A stretch of DNA of 6,729 bases, taken from the NCBI GenBank assembly GCA_015492395.1, contig WGFD01000123.1, positions 1 to 6,729 on the forward strand, in the 5' to 3' direction. Shown here one piece after another: positions 1-6,400 of this stretch. The translations under genes and the position numbers were made by a program. The stretch is from Deltaproteobacteria bacterium (GTDB lineage: Bacteria > Desulfobacterota > GWC2-55-46 > S146-70). Each line of letters starts with the position of its first letter. Position 1 is the stretch's first letter. Under the pieces are notes generated by a model that was not told the origin of the DNA, did no database searches, and saw only the letters and a program-made list of their open reading frames with translations.

Positions 1-1311
1 ACTCTCTATATCCTTGACTATAACAGGGTTGCCTTTTTCCACCACCATGCCGGATATCCCCTCTCCAACCCTTATCTTGAGCCCTTCGAGTATGGATTTG
101 TTTATCCCCCTGGCCGCCTTCACGGAAAGCGTGTCACTCTTCTCGTTGAACGTCATCAGAGAACCCTTTTCCGCTCCAACAAGCTCAATGGACCTCTCCA
201 ATATGGTGTCGTATAACTCTTCCTGGTTCAATACCGGGGCGATATCCCTGTATATCTCCCCCAGGGTGTCGAGTCCACTGACCCTCTTCTTGATGATCTC
301 TTCCCTCCTGATGCCCTCGATTACCATAGAAAGCTGGTTTGCCAAGAGGGATATCAGGTTGATATTCTTTTTGGACACATCTGTATTGAAGATGCACAGG
401 AGCCCGGAAACATCGTCACAGATGCTCATAGGGAGTATGTGTAAGGAGGTTATTTCATTGCCCAAACCGATCTTCTTCAGGTCAAAGGAGCCGTCGTAGC
501 GCGCGGGCTTTCTGATCTCCTTGATCATTTTGACAATCTCTGCCGATTCAGGGAGAGTCCACTTTGATATGGTATCGCTCTTACGCCCAAATGCCACGTA
601 TGGCCTGTAGATGCCCTGCTCGTCCTTTTCCATTATGGCTACACTGTCTATATCAAAGAGTACGGCAAGGGTATTGAAGAGGTTCTTATAGATCTCCCTC
701 TTATCCTTCTTGGTATCCAATGGGGTCGTAGCCTGCAAGAGGGTCTTCAGCTGAAAGTACTCCCTTTCGTAATAACCTTTCTGATAGAGGTTCCTTAAAA
801 AGGGTACGGCGATGTTCCTTATCGTGTTCGGTTTTGCAAAGAACGCCCTGGAAGGGAGGATCTTAAGGTCGGCCTCGATATCATGGAGCCTTGGTATACC
901 CAAGCCTACCTCCTCATTCTCATCCAGGAACTTCCTGTAGTCGCTCTTGTCCAGATACGCATGGCCTCCAACGATAGCCAGGGAAATATTATTGTCCAGT
1001 GTGACGGGTACGGCGAAGATATACTGGTTTGTGAAGCATCTGTATATATAGGTTTCACCCCGTTCCAATGCCCTTGTTATGACCTTCACATAAGCTTTTT
1101 GATACAGCTCCCTGTACTTGGCGTTTTCTTTTAATGCCGCGTAGAGGCTATCTTCGCGGTTTGAGGGGTAGACTTCGAAGCCCTTTGCATCATATACCGC
1201 TATGGATATGTCCAGGAGATTTGATATGTTGCTATGAAATTGTTCCCAGGCGGTGATATCTATACAGTTAAGTGGGGATGTGTTCCATGTATTTTCTTTT
1301 TCATAGCTCAT
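1..1311 (-). CDS. PocR-like / GAF sensor protein, N-terminal part (runs off window edge)
   Basis: This is a 437-codon reading frame from ATG at 1311, still open at base 1, so the C-terminal output domain is missing. Residues about 20-135 resemble a PocR-type ligand-sensing domain: an LLDISIAVYDAKGFEVYP strand pair, then YRCFTNQYIFAVPV with a conserved-type Cys, then a GG-containing strand (AIVGGHAYL). Residues about 205-340 look like a GAF domain (VLFDIDSVAIMEKDEQG ... GLLCIFNTDV ... LLANQLSMVIEGI). A second, more typical GAF begins near 350 (LGEIYRDIAPVLNQEELYDTI, GAEKGSLMTF, VGEGISGMVVEKG, VIVKDIES) and is cut by the window edge. No signal peptide or membrane segment is visible, so it is probably cytoplasmic. 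PocR-GAF-GAF proteins usually end in a histidine kinase, GGDEF, HD-GYP or sigma-54 activator module; which applies here cannot be seen. The ribosome site is weak (ATGGTAAAGC before the ATG). The frame has no frameshifts, unlike two of its neighbours. Confidence 0.85.
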   Translation of the reverse strand, partial: MSYEKENTWNTSPLNCIDITAWEQFHSNISNLLDISIAVYDAKGFEVYPSNREDSLYAALKENAKYRELYQKAYVKVITRALERGETYIYRCFTNQYIFAVPVTLDNNISLAIVGGHAYLDKSDYRKFLDENEEVGLGIPRLHDIEADLKILPSRAFFAKPNTIRNIAVPFLRNLYQKGYYEREYFQLKTLLQATTPLDTKKDKREIYKNLFNTLAVLFDIDSVAIMEKDEQGIYRPYVAFGRKSDTISKWTLPESAEIVKMIKEIRKPARYDGSFDLKKIGLGNEITSLHILPMSICDDVSGLLCIFNTDVSKKNINLISLLANQLSMVIEGIRREEIIKKRVSGLDTLGEIYRDIAPVLNQEELYDTILERSIELVGAEKGSLMTFNEKSDTLSVKAARGINKSILEGLKIRVGEGISGMVVEKGNPVIVKDIES

Positions 1312-1345
1312 GCTTTACCATAAGTTTTTATTTTTGAGGGTTAAT

Positions 1346-1374
1346 AATATATCATGGATGTGCCTAACATACAA
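1346..1374 (-). promoter_or_regulatory. Candidate sigma-70-type promoter for the sensor gene
   Basis: On the minus strand, TTGTAT (1374-1369) and TATATT (1351-1346) are separated by exactly 17 bp. The -10 matches TATAAT at five of six positions; the -35 matches TTGACA only at the TTG. Transcription would start near 1339, giving a leader of about 28 nt before the ATG at 1311. The geometry is good but the -35 is weak, and AT-rich DNA yields such matches by chance. Confidence 0.45.
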
Positions 1375-1391
1375 ATACTTTTCTACTTGTC

Positions 1392-1407
1392 CGGTTCCTG
1401 ACAACCG
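1392..1407. repeat. Small inverted repeat in the intergenic gap
   Basis: CGGTT (1392-1396) and AACCG (1403-1407) can pair around a six-base loop. Neither strand has a T-run after it, so a terminator is unlikely. It lies upstream of the candidate sensor promoter and could be an operator or have no function. Confidence 0.3.
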
Positions 1408-1462
1408 CCACTATGTCACAATAAAAAGATAATGGAAACCTAATATTACGACTTAAACCTCT

Positions 1463-1485
1463 TGTAAATTATCATGTAAATTATC
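1463..1485. repeat. Two tandem copies of TGTAAATTATC
   Basis: The 11-mer TGTAAATTATC occurs at 1463-1473 and again at 1475-1485, a 12-bp period (slightly more than one helical turn). It lies about 90 bp upstream of the candidate sensor -35, in the gap between the protease end and the sensor start. Two identical sites at about one turn are typical of regulator binding on one face of the helix. No known regulator consensus is recognised. Confidence 0.5.
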
Positions 1486-1509
1486 GTAGGTTGTCTCTAT
1501 GTGGACTGT

Positions 1510-1528
1510 GGTATGAACCAATCATACC
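1510..1528 (-). terminator. Hairpin just after the protease stop codon (weak terminator candidate)
   Basis: GGTATGA (1510-1516) and TCATACC (1522-1528) form a perfect 7-bp stem with a five-base loop, starting 10 nt after the TAG at 1539-1541. No U-tract follows on the minus strand, so as an intrinsic terminator it is incomplete. It may instead stabilise the 3' end or mark a Rho-dependent end. Confidence 0.35.
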
Positions 1529-1538
1529 GCCTTGCCAG

Positions 1539-2192
1539 CTATCGCTTTGATGAGATAAGTCCTTTCCTGCGCCGGCAGGTGACTATAAAACAGACTAAAG
1601 AGATTATAAGGAGAGATGCTATCACCATGGATGGTGCAGGGTGGCTCACGGTGTATACCAGCGGGGTCAAAATTACTCTGGTTATACTCCGCAGCGCACC
1701 ATGCTCGCCAATAAAACCGGCTATCGGCGGTGAAGTCCGGTAGTAGATGCCTACAAGCAGTCTGCCCGGTGTGTTGGTCAAGAGGTATCTGTCCCTGAAC
1801 TTTCTGAGTACCTTTACCTTCGGGTGCAGATAAGAGCCATAGGCCGCCGTAGCTATGAAGCAGCCGCCACCGTCACCACCACTCTCTCCTCCTCCGGATG
1901 AGGATGAGAGAGTGGCGCTTACGGTATATGCTTCACCGTTGCTGGCCTCGGATGTATTCATAATCACCATGACCACCTTGGAATAGATGGAGGCGGTGCC
2001 GAAGCCGGTTATCCGGGCAGTGACCGTGGGGTTGCCTATGGATACTGTTTGCTCGTCATATCCGCCGCCGCTCCTGACCTTTATCAACCTGACCGAGAGT
2101 GTCCCTGTATTCATGTTATTGAATGTGAGCGACAGCGTATCCGTGTTCACTCCAGCCTTGAAGGCGTAGTAGCGGGAAGCCAGGTGATCCAC
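1539..2192 (-). CDS. CFI-box / transmembrane C-terminal segment of the split metalloprotease
   Basis: This frame continues the protease. The GTG at 2192 is probably internal, because coding extends upstream in the same frame ([18 protein letters not shown]) to the G6 run. Residues 1-95 of this segment form a beta-rich domain ([19 protein letters not shown]..., [10 protein letters not shown]). A Ser/Gly linker (99-110) leads to [20 protein letters not shown] (111-130), [13 protein letters not shown] and [12 protein letters not shown], the signature of the CFI-box-CTERM tail found on many exported proteins. A hydrophobic segment (about 189-206) and CRRRK follow. Tails built as motif, membrane segment and Arg cluster usually act as sorting or anchoring signals processed at the membrane; here that is inference. 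The CFI-box identification itself is strong. The TAG stop at 1541-1539 is followed by a hairpin. Confidence 0.8.
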   Translation of the reverse strand: MDHLASRYYAFKAGVNTDTLSLTFNNMNTGTLSVRLIKVRSGGGYDEQTVSIGNPTVTARITGFGTASIYSKVVMVIMNTSEASNGEAYTVSATLSSSSGGGESGGDGGGCFIATAAYGSYLHPKVKVLRKFRDRYLLTNTPGRLLVGIYYRTSPPIAGFIGEHGALRSITRVILTPLVYTVSHPAPSMVIASLLIISLVCFIVTCRRRKGLISSKR

Positions 2193-3409
2193 CGTGGATG
2201 ATATCTCCTGAGGGTAGGAGGTGTAGGTGGTCTCATGCCTGGGAAGCGGAAAGTAGAACCTTCCCGGTATTCCCCCCTGTAGTTCGCCGACTGGAAGGAA
2301 CTGAAGGTGTCTGCCAGCGTAGTTCCGCTTGAGGAAAGCTCGCTGGATACGGCGGAAAAGACGGGCTCACCCAGTTGTATTCTCTCCCAAACGGACCTTA
2401 TAATATTGTTGCCATATGTTTCATATAAGAAGGTCACCCATATGCTTCCACCATACTCGTGGGTGCCGGTGGTGGAGTCTAAGGAGTATTCAGGATGATC
2501 GAACCAGCCTGTTGGCCTGGAGGTCGTGCCTGATACCGTGATCCCGTCTATCCAGTAGAACTGTTCCCCTGGATCCCACTGTCCGTCATCATTGGAATCG
2601 TCGTACTTTCTGCCGAGGTAGTTACGATAGTCATTTACATCTGTAAATACAACATCCTCCATCCATGTTGATGAGGCCTCAAACCACCATATGTCCGACA
2701 AGTTTGCCGTATACTGAAACTGTGAGGCATGAAAAAACTCATGCGCAGCGGTTACCTTTTGCGCGCCCTGCCTCGAATCGGTGTCCGTGTTCTCCGGAAA
2801 ACCGGTGAAGTCGTTCTCTATAGCTATATAGACATCGCTTGGGTTGGTATCGTAGGCTGTATAACCGTAAGAGTTCATATCGAGAAGATAGACATCCACC
2901 CTATTGTCGCCGCCCAGTCCGCCATCACCATCTGGGGCGTTATAACCCATGTCGCTTATGACCTTCGCCCATGAGGCGTCAAGATATGAAGCAAGATCGC
3001 TTACATACTGCGGGATGGTTCCATAGTCGCCGTCATAACCATAGACCGCGTCACCCTTGGTATTATCTTCCGTATAGTGGATCCTGAAGTTGCCTCCCGG
3101 GCTGTCGTATGAGGTTACCGTTACGCCACTGCCATAATAGTATAAATCACCTGAATCCGTGGGCCTTTGGAGGATGAACTCATTGTCTTTATTGAGGAGG
3201 TGGGTGTTCTCCCTCGCCTCCATGATGAGTGGAAGTTTATTCCTGTTGAAGAGCGCATACAGCCTGTAATTCAGGGCTGTCCGGAAGTCTATATCCCCTT
3301 TGCTGTATGCCCTCTCGATCAGTTCCATATCCCCATCCCCGGCCGTTACAAGATTGCCCACCGTGATGACCAGGGATATGGCGAGCAGAATGGATGATAA
3401 TGCCTTCAA
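2147..3409 (-). CDS. Secreted zinc metalloprotease domain, MXAN_6640-like (N-terminal segment of split gene)
   Basis: Start chosen at TTG 3409, giving [17 protein letters not shown]...TAGD, a classic Sec signal peptide cleaved near residue 23. No ATG lies in a sensible place; an AAGGAGAGGAG purine run sits 13 nt upstream, inside the end of the preceding gene. The catalytic motif [13 protein letters not shown] has HExxH at residues 223-227. [12 protein letters not shown] follows, and E244 (17 residues after H227) is the likely third zinc ligand, as in gluzincin-like peptidases. An Asp/Gly-rich stretch ([20 protein letters not shown], 159-178) and [13 protein letters not shown] (270-282) may bind calcium. 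The arrangement matches what I know of the MXAN_6640-type putative metalloproteases; substrate unknown. Reading beyond residue 379 (from about base 2272) is probably out of frame. Likely acts outside the cytoplasm or at the cell surface. Confidence 0.8.
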   Translation of the reverse strand: MKALSSILLAISLVITVGNLVTAGDGDMELIERAYSKGDIDFRTALNYRLYALFNRNKLPLIMEARENTHLLNKDNEFILQRPTDSGDLYYYGSGVTVTSYDSPGGNFRIHYTEDNTKGDAVYGYDGDYGTIPQYVSDLASYLDASWAKVISDMGYNAPDGDGGLGGDNRVDVYLLDMNSYGYTAYDTNPSDVYIAIENDFTGFPENTDTDSRQGAQKVTAAHEFFHASQFQYTANLSDIWWFEASSTWMEDVVFTDVNDYRNYLGRKYDDSNDDGQWDPGEQFYWIDGITVSGTTSRPTGWFDHPEYSLDSTTGTHEYGGSIWVTFLYETYGNNIIRSVWERIQLGEPVFSAVSSELSSSGTTLADTFSSFQSANYRGEYREGSTFRFPGMRPPTPPTLRRYHPRWITWLPATTPSRLE

Positions 3410-4038
3410 TCTATCAGCACCGCTCCTCTCCTTATATTGACTATAGTGGTGGACCCCGCCTTTATATTCACCCGTCGCACCTCTGTTGGACCACTCAGGA
3501 CCGTATACTCTCCCTTTGGGATTACGACGGTGAATATGCCCTCCTTGTTGGTCTCTACACCGTAGCTGGCTTCTCCGCCTGACACTGTGACCCCGACTCC
3601 GCTGAATACCCTGAAGATGCCGGAATACTCCTTTAATTTGCCGCCCCTTGCCGGTGTAAATACTACACCTGCCAATATGCCATTATCAGCGTTTTTCATC
3701 CCCTCCAACTCCACTTTATCGAGGTTCTCGGGGATCTCCCGTTCATTAAACAGCATGACCCTGGAAAGAAACCTATCTCTCGTGATGAATAGAACCCCGT
3801 ACGTGCCCCGTGACACCCTGTCCCGGATATCAAAGAGACCATTGACAAGAGGCACTTCCTCAAGGGTATAGCCGTCAAATAGTGTTGCCTTTACCTCGCT
3901 TCGTTTGTCGGTTTGCTTGTCATATCTGCTCATGGAATATGCCGCAGACGAAATGATGCACCAGATCGGTACTATAAGAAGCAAGAACGGAAAGATAAGA
4001 CGCCTGTTCTCCGGGGTGGTATATCTTGGGGATTCCAT
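3406..4038 (-). CDS. Membrane-anchored protein with carboxypeptidase-regulatory-like folds
   Basis: A 210-residue protein from ATG at 4038. Residues 1-13 are polar with an Arg pair, 14-33 (LIFPFLLLIVPIWCIISSAA) are hydrophobic, and the rest is soluble. This suggests an uncleaved N-terminal anchor or an atypical signal peptide with the remainder outside the cytoplasm. Residues about 48-110 and 119-204 each look like a beta-sandwich of the carboxypeptidase-regulatory / transthyretin-like kind; the second has the typical GVGVTVSGGEASYGVETNKEG...VVIPKGEYTV pattern. Such folds usually mediate binding or stabilise surface proteins. The TGA stop overlaps the protease TTG start (TTGA), so the two products are probably made together; this protein may anchor or assist the protease. 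No strong Shine-Dalgarno site precedes the ATG (GATCTAAG). The frame is intact. It has no recognisable enzymatic motif. Confidence 0.7.
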   Translation of the reverse strand: MESPRYTTPENRRLIFPFLLLIVPIWCIISSAAYSMSRYDKQTDKRSEVKATLFDGYTLEEVPLVNGLFDIRDRVSRGTYGVLFITRDRFLSRVMLFNEREIPENLDKVELEGMKNADNGILAGVVFTPARGGKLKEYSGIFRVFSGVGVTVSGGEASYGVETNKEGIFTVVIPKGEYTVLSGPTEVRRVNIKAGSTTIVNIRRGAVLID

Positions 4039-4046
4039 CTTAGATC

Positions 4047-4063
4047 ATCACACGTCTCGTGAT
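4047..4063. repeat. Inverted repeat just upstream of the membrane-anchored protein gene
   Basis: ATCAC (4047-4051) and GTGAT (4059-4063) pair across seven bases, 9 bp upstream of the ATG at 4038. On the minus strand it lies just after the terminator T-rich tail and next to a possible -10 (TATTAT). It could be an operator or a leader hairpin that limits ribosome access. Short, so possibly chance. Confidence 0.3.
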
Positions 4064-4096
4064 AATAAGATAAGGGCGGGAGGGACCCCCGCCCTC
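4061..4096 (-). terminator. Intrinsic terminator after the lipoprotein gene
   Basis: AGGGCGGG (4073-4080) and CCCGCCCT (4088-4095) form a perfect, GC-only-but-one 8-bp stem with a seven-base loop. On the minus strand it is followed by TTATCTTATTAT. It sits about 26 nt after the TAA of the lipoprotein gene and separates it from the membrane protein/protease pair. Because the space left to the next ATG is only about 35 bp with no clear -35, the downstream pair may depend partly on read-through. Confidence 0.85.
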
Positions 4097-4121
4097 GTTA
4101 TACTCCTCTGTTGGTGTGTTT

Positions 4122-4778
4122 TTACTGCAGCACCCCGCCTATCACGGCCGGCGCGGCATCGACCGTCGGCTCAGTCCCTATATCCGGATCTTCCCAGAGG
4201 CTTATATCGGGAAGGCTGTAGGTGGTGAGAGTCATGGATGAACAGTTTGACAGCTCGACGGATTGCATTCTCTGCTCCTTCTCCATGGCCTTCACGAGAT
4301 ATGAGGTTCCACCCGCTGTCACTTCGGAGCCATCGGCTATACTGAACTCCGGTATCCACCTCGTGTTTGGTCCGCACTCCGAATCAGCGCCTGTATCGAA
4401 GTCGACACATTTACCAGGTATCCCCCAGAGATCACCGAAACCGCCGTACTCCAGATAGAACGTGGCGTTGCTGTAGCCGTCCCCGGTATGGGTATACTTC
4501 ACCTGTATGGGGGGATCGAAGGTCAGATAGTTGTTACTTCCGTCCTTCAACGCCGTGAACTTATTCCAGTCATTGGGGCCGGTCTCCCAGGTGTAGAAGA
4601 CGCTGAAATTGCTCCATGTCTCCCAGCCGCATGTGGAGGTTGCATCAAAGTCGCACTCAAGGGCGGACTGCACGGTAGCGTCACCGGCATCAAAGAGCGG
4701 TCCGCTCGTTACACCCCACTGCATGTTGCTGTTTGAAGATGTAAGAACGACGTCCTGGCCGCCGTTCTGGAGCAACAT
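4122..4778 (-). CDS. Lipoprotein C-terminal segment
   Basis: A 218-residue segment from the first internal ATG; meaningful coding starts earlier, at base 4920, with TLSCLDNCPDPASLDQANPY. That CxDNCPD..DQ motif resembles the thrombospondin type 3 repeat and supports calcium-stabilised structure. The rest is beta-rich, with Trp and Cys in CDFDATSTCGWETWSNFSVF, GKCVDFDTGADSECG and ELSNCSS, implying disulfides in an oxidising compartment. It ends at TAA (4124-4122), about 26 nt before the terminator stem. No enzyme motif or C-terminal sorting tail is present, unlike the neighbouring protease. Confidence 0.75.
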   Translation of the reverse strand: MLLQNGGQDVVLTSSNSNMQWGVTSGPLFDAGDATVQSALECDFDATSTCGWETWSNFSVFYTWETGPNDWNKFTALKDGSNNYLTFDPPIQVKYTHTGDGYSNATFYLEYGGFGDLWGIPGKCVDFDTGADSECGPNTRWIPEFSIADGSEVTAGGTSYLVKAMEKEQRMQSVELSNCSSMTLTTYSLPDISLWEDPDIGTEPTVDAAPAVIGGVLQ

Positions 4779-5188
4779 TGTACTTGTGCTGAATGTATAA
4801 TCCTTGTAAGTCGCGCTGGCCGGCGTGGTGGACTGGAACTGCAGACTGCTGGTGTCGAAGTACGGATTCGCCTGATCCAGGCTGGCCGGGTCCGGACAGT
4901 TGTCGAGGCAAGAGAGTGTCCCGGCACAGTGTCGGATGGATAGACTACGTCCTCGGAGTAGAAGGCGACCGTGGAGCCGTCGGAGGCCGTACCGGTGCAG
5001 TCAAACGGGTCGCTGCCCGTGCAGCCGGTGAGGTTGACCCTCACATTGCCTCCGAGGCCCTGCGACCAGAAGTTGAGCTCGCTCCACTGAAGGGAGCCGA
5101 GGTCCAGGGTTCCAGTTGCGTCTTCCCACATGTACGGGGACGGATTCAGCTTTGAAACGATATTAAACTTTGTTCCGTCCCAGTTCAC
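4709..5188 (-). CDS. Lipoprotein third segment
   Basis: A 159-residue open segment whose GTG start is only the first in-frame start after the upstream break; the frame already makes sense before it (DSGGGSNYRVNWDG). Good coding runs from NWDGTKFNIVSKL to FYSEDVVYPSDTVPG (about residue 90). It includes GCTGSDPFDCTG, a closely spaced Cys pair typical of exported proteins. From base 4920 the text turns into a Ser/Arg/Thr-rich string (HSLASTTVRTRPAWIRRIRT) that is the shadow of the next segment, so only about 4920-5188 should be trusted. Confidence 0.65.
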   Translation of the reverse strand: MNWDGTKFNIVSKLNPSPYMWEDATGTLDLGSLQWSELNFWSQGLGGNVRVNLTGCTGSDPFDCTGTASDGSTVAFYSEDVVYPSDTVPGHSLASTTVRTRPAWIRRIRTSTPAVCSSSPPRRPARLTRIIHSAQVQCCSRTAARTSFLHLQTATCSGV

Positions 5189-6237
5189 ACGGTAATTAGA
5201 GCCTCCGCCGCTGTCGTACCTGTCCAGCGGACACCCTTAATCTCTCCCAATGTCAACGAATTTTTAGTGTGCTTAACCAGTTTGCCTCCAGCCACGAAGA
5301 TCGTATGGGTCACCCTACTGCCGTTGGAGTCGTAGAGTCCGTATCTCCGGACCGTCTCATCGAAACTTGACCGTGACAGGCAGTATTTTGTCAAGTAGCT
5401 GCTGGATGTGGATTCAGTGTCTTGTCTCAAAAAGTTCGTGCTGTTGAACGCGATATCGAACTGAGAGGCCTGAGACTGTCCCATCCAACTGTCCTGTACG
5501 GAGATGGTGCCTCCACCCTCGGAGCCGTCGGAGGAGCGGTTCAGTGTGACCCTTTCATTGAATATCACATCGTTGACGCCGTCGGAGTCGGCATCGAATC
5601 CACCATCAACAACAAACTTAAGCAGCACCTTGCCGCTTGTGGAGTCCAATTCAGTCTTCAAGTATCCCGTGAATTGGATCTGAGAGGTATCCACGACGCC
5701 ACTCGTCTCCGGATATGCCTTGAAGTTCATCGTAAAGATTCCGTATGGGTTTGTGGAGCTCTTCCCCTCGGTGATAGATGTCCTTGTATAGATCACCTTG
5801 CCAGGCTCGGACTGGTCCCCTTCTTCGTGGATCCATGCCTTGACTATATGCGGTGAACTGTTGTTGGCTCTTGAGGAGTTTACCGTCCATGTCTCGTAGT
5901 TTGGCTGGCTTGAACCAGACGACTGGTTTTGGGAGGACTGACCGGCGTTCGATGTGCTGTCCTTGCTGCTGGAGCACTGATTCATGTCTATCTGCGCCTT
6001 GTAGTCTCCCTTGTTCAGCATCAGGTCGTACCTAGTCTGGCCCATCATGCAGAGTATCTCGTTGACTATATTGAAGGCATCCGCGGACCTCTCCTCGACA
6101 TATATGACGGTCTCATCTGTGTTGTAGTCAGAGTTTGCAGGGAGATCCGATGGAGCCAAATAGAGGCGTGCCATCTTTAAGGAAGGTACCTTGCTTGTCG
6201 AGGACGAGGAGTCCACGACACTTACCTTTTCGGCCAC
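5185..6237 (-). CDS. Lipoprotein central segment (uncharacterised, Ser/Asn-rich)
   Basis: A 350-residue open segment; the GTG at 6237 is probably internal, since coding continues upstream to the G8 run. Residues about 20-88 form a Cys-containing unit (MARLYLAPSDLPANSDYNTD, VEERSADAFNIVNEILCMMG, QCS), where C63 and C88 could pair. Residues 89-111 are a low-complexity Ser/Gln/Asn spacer. Residues 115-210 are beta-rich (YETWTVNSSR, IVKAWIHEEG, YGIFTMNFKAYPE). DADSDGVNDV at 215-224 is a Ca-binding-type Asp repeat as in thrombospondin type 3 or dockerin-like loops. The last 15 residues (TTAAEALITV) are likely out of frame. No enzyme motif is visible. It shares composition with the following segments, supporting a single large surface protein. 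Confidence 0.75.
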   Translation of the reverse strand: MAEKVSVVDSSSSTSKVPSLKMARLYLAPSDLPANSDYNTDETVIYVEERSADAFNIVNEILCMMGQTRYDLMLNKGDYKAQIDMNQCSSSKDSTSNAGQSSQNQSSGSSQPNYETWTVNSSRANNSSPHIVKAWIHEEGDQSEPGKVIYTRTSITEGKSSTNPYGIFTMNFKAYPETSGVVDTSQIQFTGYLKTELDSTSGKVLLKFVVDGGFDADSDGVNDVIFNERVTLNRSSDGSEGGGTISVQDSWMGQSQASQFDIAFNSTNFLRQDTESTSSSYLTKYCLSRSSFDETVRRYGLYDSNGSRVTHTIFVAGGKLVKHTKNSLTLGEIKGVRWTGTTAAEALITV

Positions 6238-6356
6238 CTTGAGTGAAAACGCGCTCCCTGTCCCCCCCCTGAAGATGACCCGCCGCAGCCGGCAAGCACG
6301 GTGCCGAAAACAACGGCAGTCGCCAGCAACAGGATTGAGTTGACTCTCCTGGCCAT
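6222..6356 (-). CDS. Lipoprotein signal peptide segment, ends early after G8 tract
   Basis: As written this encodes only 44 residues: MARRVNSILLLATAVVFGTVLAGCGG, then SSSGGGQGARFHSRWPKR and stop. It has a positively charged n-region, a hydrophobic core (8-20) and a perfect lipobox L21-A22-G23-C24. Cys24 would be lipidated after SPII cleavage. Gly and Ser at +2 to +5 do not show an inner-membrane Asp retention signal. After the G8 run the reading is out of frame; one extra G gives SGGGTGSAFSLKVAEKVSVVD and joins the next segment. The Shine-Dalgarno site AAGGAGG is ideal. Confidence 0.85.
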   Translation of the reverse strand: MARRVNSILLLATAVVFGTVLAGCGGSSSGGGQGARFHSRWPKR

Positions 6357-6361
6357 ACCAA

Positions 6362-6368
6362 CCTCCTT
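6362..6368 (-). promoter_or_regulatory. Strong Shine-Dalgarno site of the lipoprotein gene
   Basis: AAGGAGG on the minus strand lies five bases upstream of ATG 6356. It fixes the true start of the lipoprotein at 6356 rather than at the later GTG at 6237, and so shows that the signal-peptide segment belongs to the gene. Confidence 0.9.
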
Positions 6369-6375
6369 AAATGGT

Positions 6376-6400
6376 TTATCGATTTACAGATAATCTTATC
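6376..6400. promoter_or_regulatory. Triple TTATC/GATAA motif in the lipoprotein leader (operator candidate)
   Basis: TTATC (6376-6380), GATAA (6389-6393) and TTATC (6396-6400) alternate in orientation. The last two make the 12-bp near-palindrome GATAATCTTATC. They lie 20-44 bp upstream of the lipoprotein ATG, where a repressor site or leader structure would be expected. No named regulator is assigned. A clear -35/-10 pair for this gene was not found. Confidence 0.35.

Larger units (their letters stand above)
1539..3409 (-). pseudogene. Frameshift-interrupted secreted metalloprotease with CFI-box C-terminal tail (reconstructed whole gene)
   Basis: Two overlapping frames read as one protein of 623 residues if one base is restored in the G6 run at 2272-2277 (coding-strand context AGG GGG GAA). 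The restored junction reads [20 protein letters not shown] and continues smoothly into the downstream frame. Without it, the upstream frame ends in 41 residues rich in Pro and Arg that look like out-of-frame translation. Order of parts: signal peptide (1-23), HEFFH metalloprotease domain, beta-rich C-terminal domain (about 400-500), Gly-rich linker, CFI-box, hydrophobic segment, basic tail. The gene overlaps its upstream partner by a TTGA stop/start, so the two are translationally coupled. Whether the break is a sequencing error, phase variation, programmed slippage or decay cannot be told from one sequence; coherent coding on both sides argues against old decay. Confidence 0.75.
4122..6356 (-). 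pseudogene. Large surface lipoprotein gene broken by three apparent -1 frameshifts (reconstructed whole gene)
   Basis: Four open segments read in order as one protein of about 745 residues if one base is restored at each of three points: the G8 run at 6262-6269, a site between 5186 and 5236 (best fit GG at 5219-5220, giving RWTGYDSGGGSNYRVNWDG), and the GGG at 4920-4922 (giving DTVPGTLSCLDNCPDPASL). The start is secure: AAGGAGG (6368-6362), five bases, then ATG at 6356. The product starts as a lipoprotein (LAGC) and then has long Ser/Asn/Gly-rich, beta-predicted regions, so it is expected on the periplasmic or outer face of a membrane. I do not recognise the family or function. The segments keep sensible composition and aligned boundaries, which argues for one recently or artificially broken gene rather than four genes. 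Confidence 0.75.

Noticed and set aside
14..499. Plus-strand open frame of 161 codons
   Set aside because: It lies wholly opposite the well-supported sensor frame, is Ser/Pro-rich and lacks a ribosome site; it is an antisense shadow.
4793..5155. Plus-strand open frame of 120 codons
   Set aside because: Antisense to the lipoprotein third and fourth segments, with shadow-like Trp/Arg/Cys-rich composition.
5422..5856. Plus-strand open frame of 144 codons
   Set aside because: Antisense to the lipoprotein central segment, with no ribosome site and no recognisable motif.
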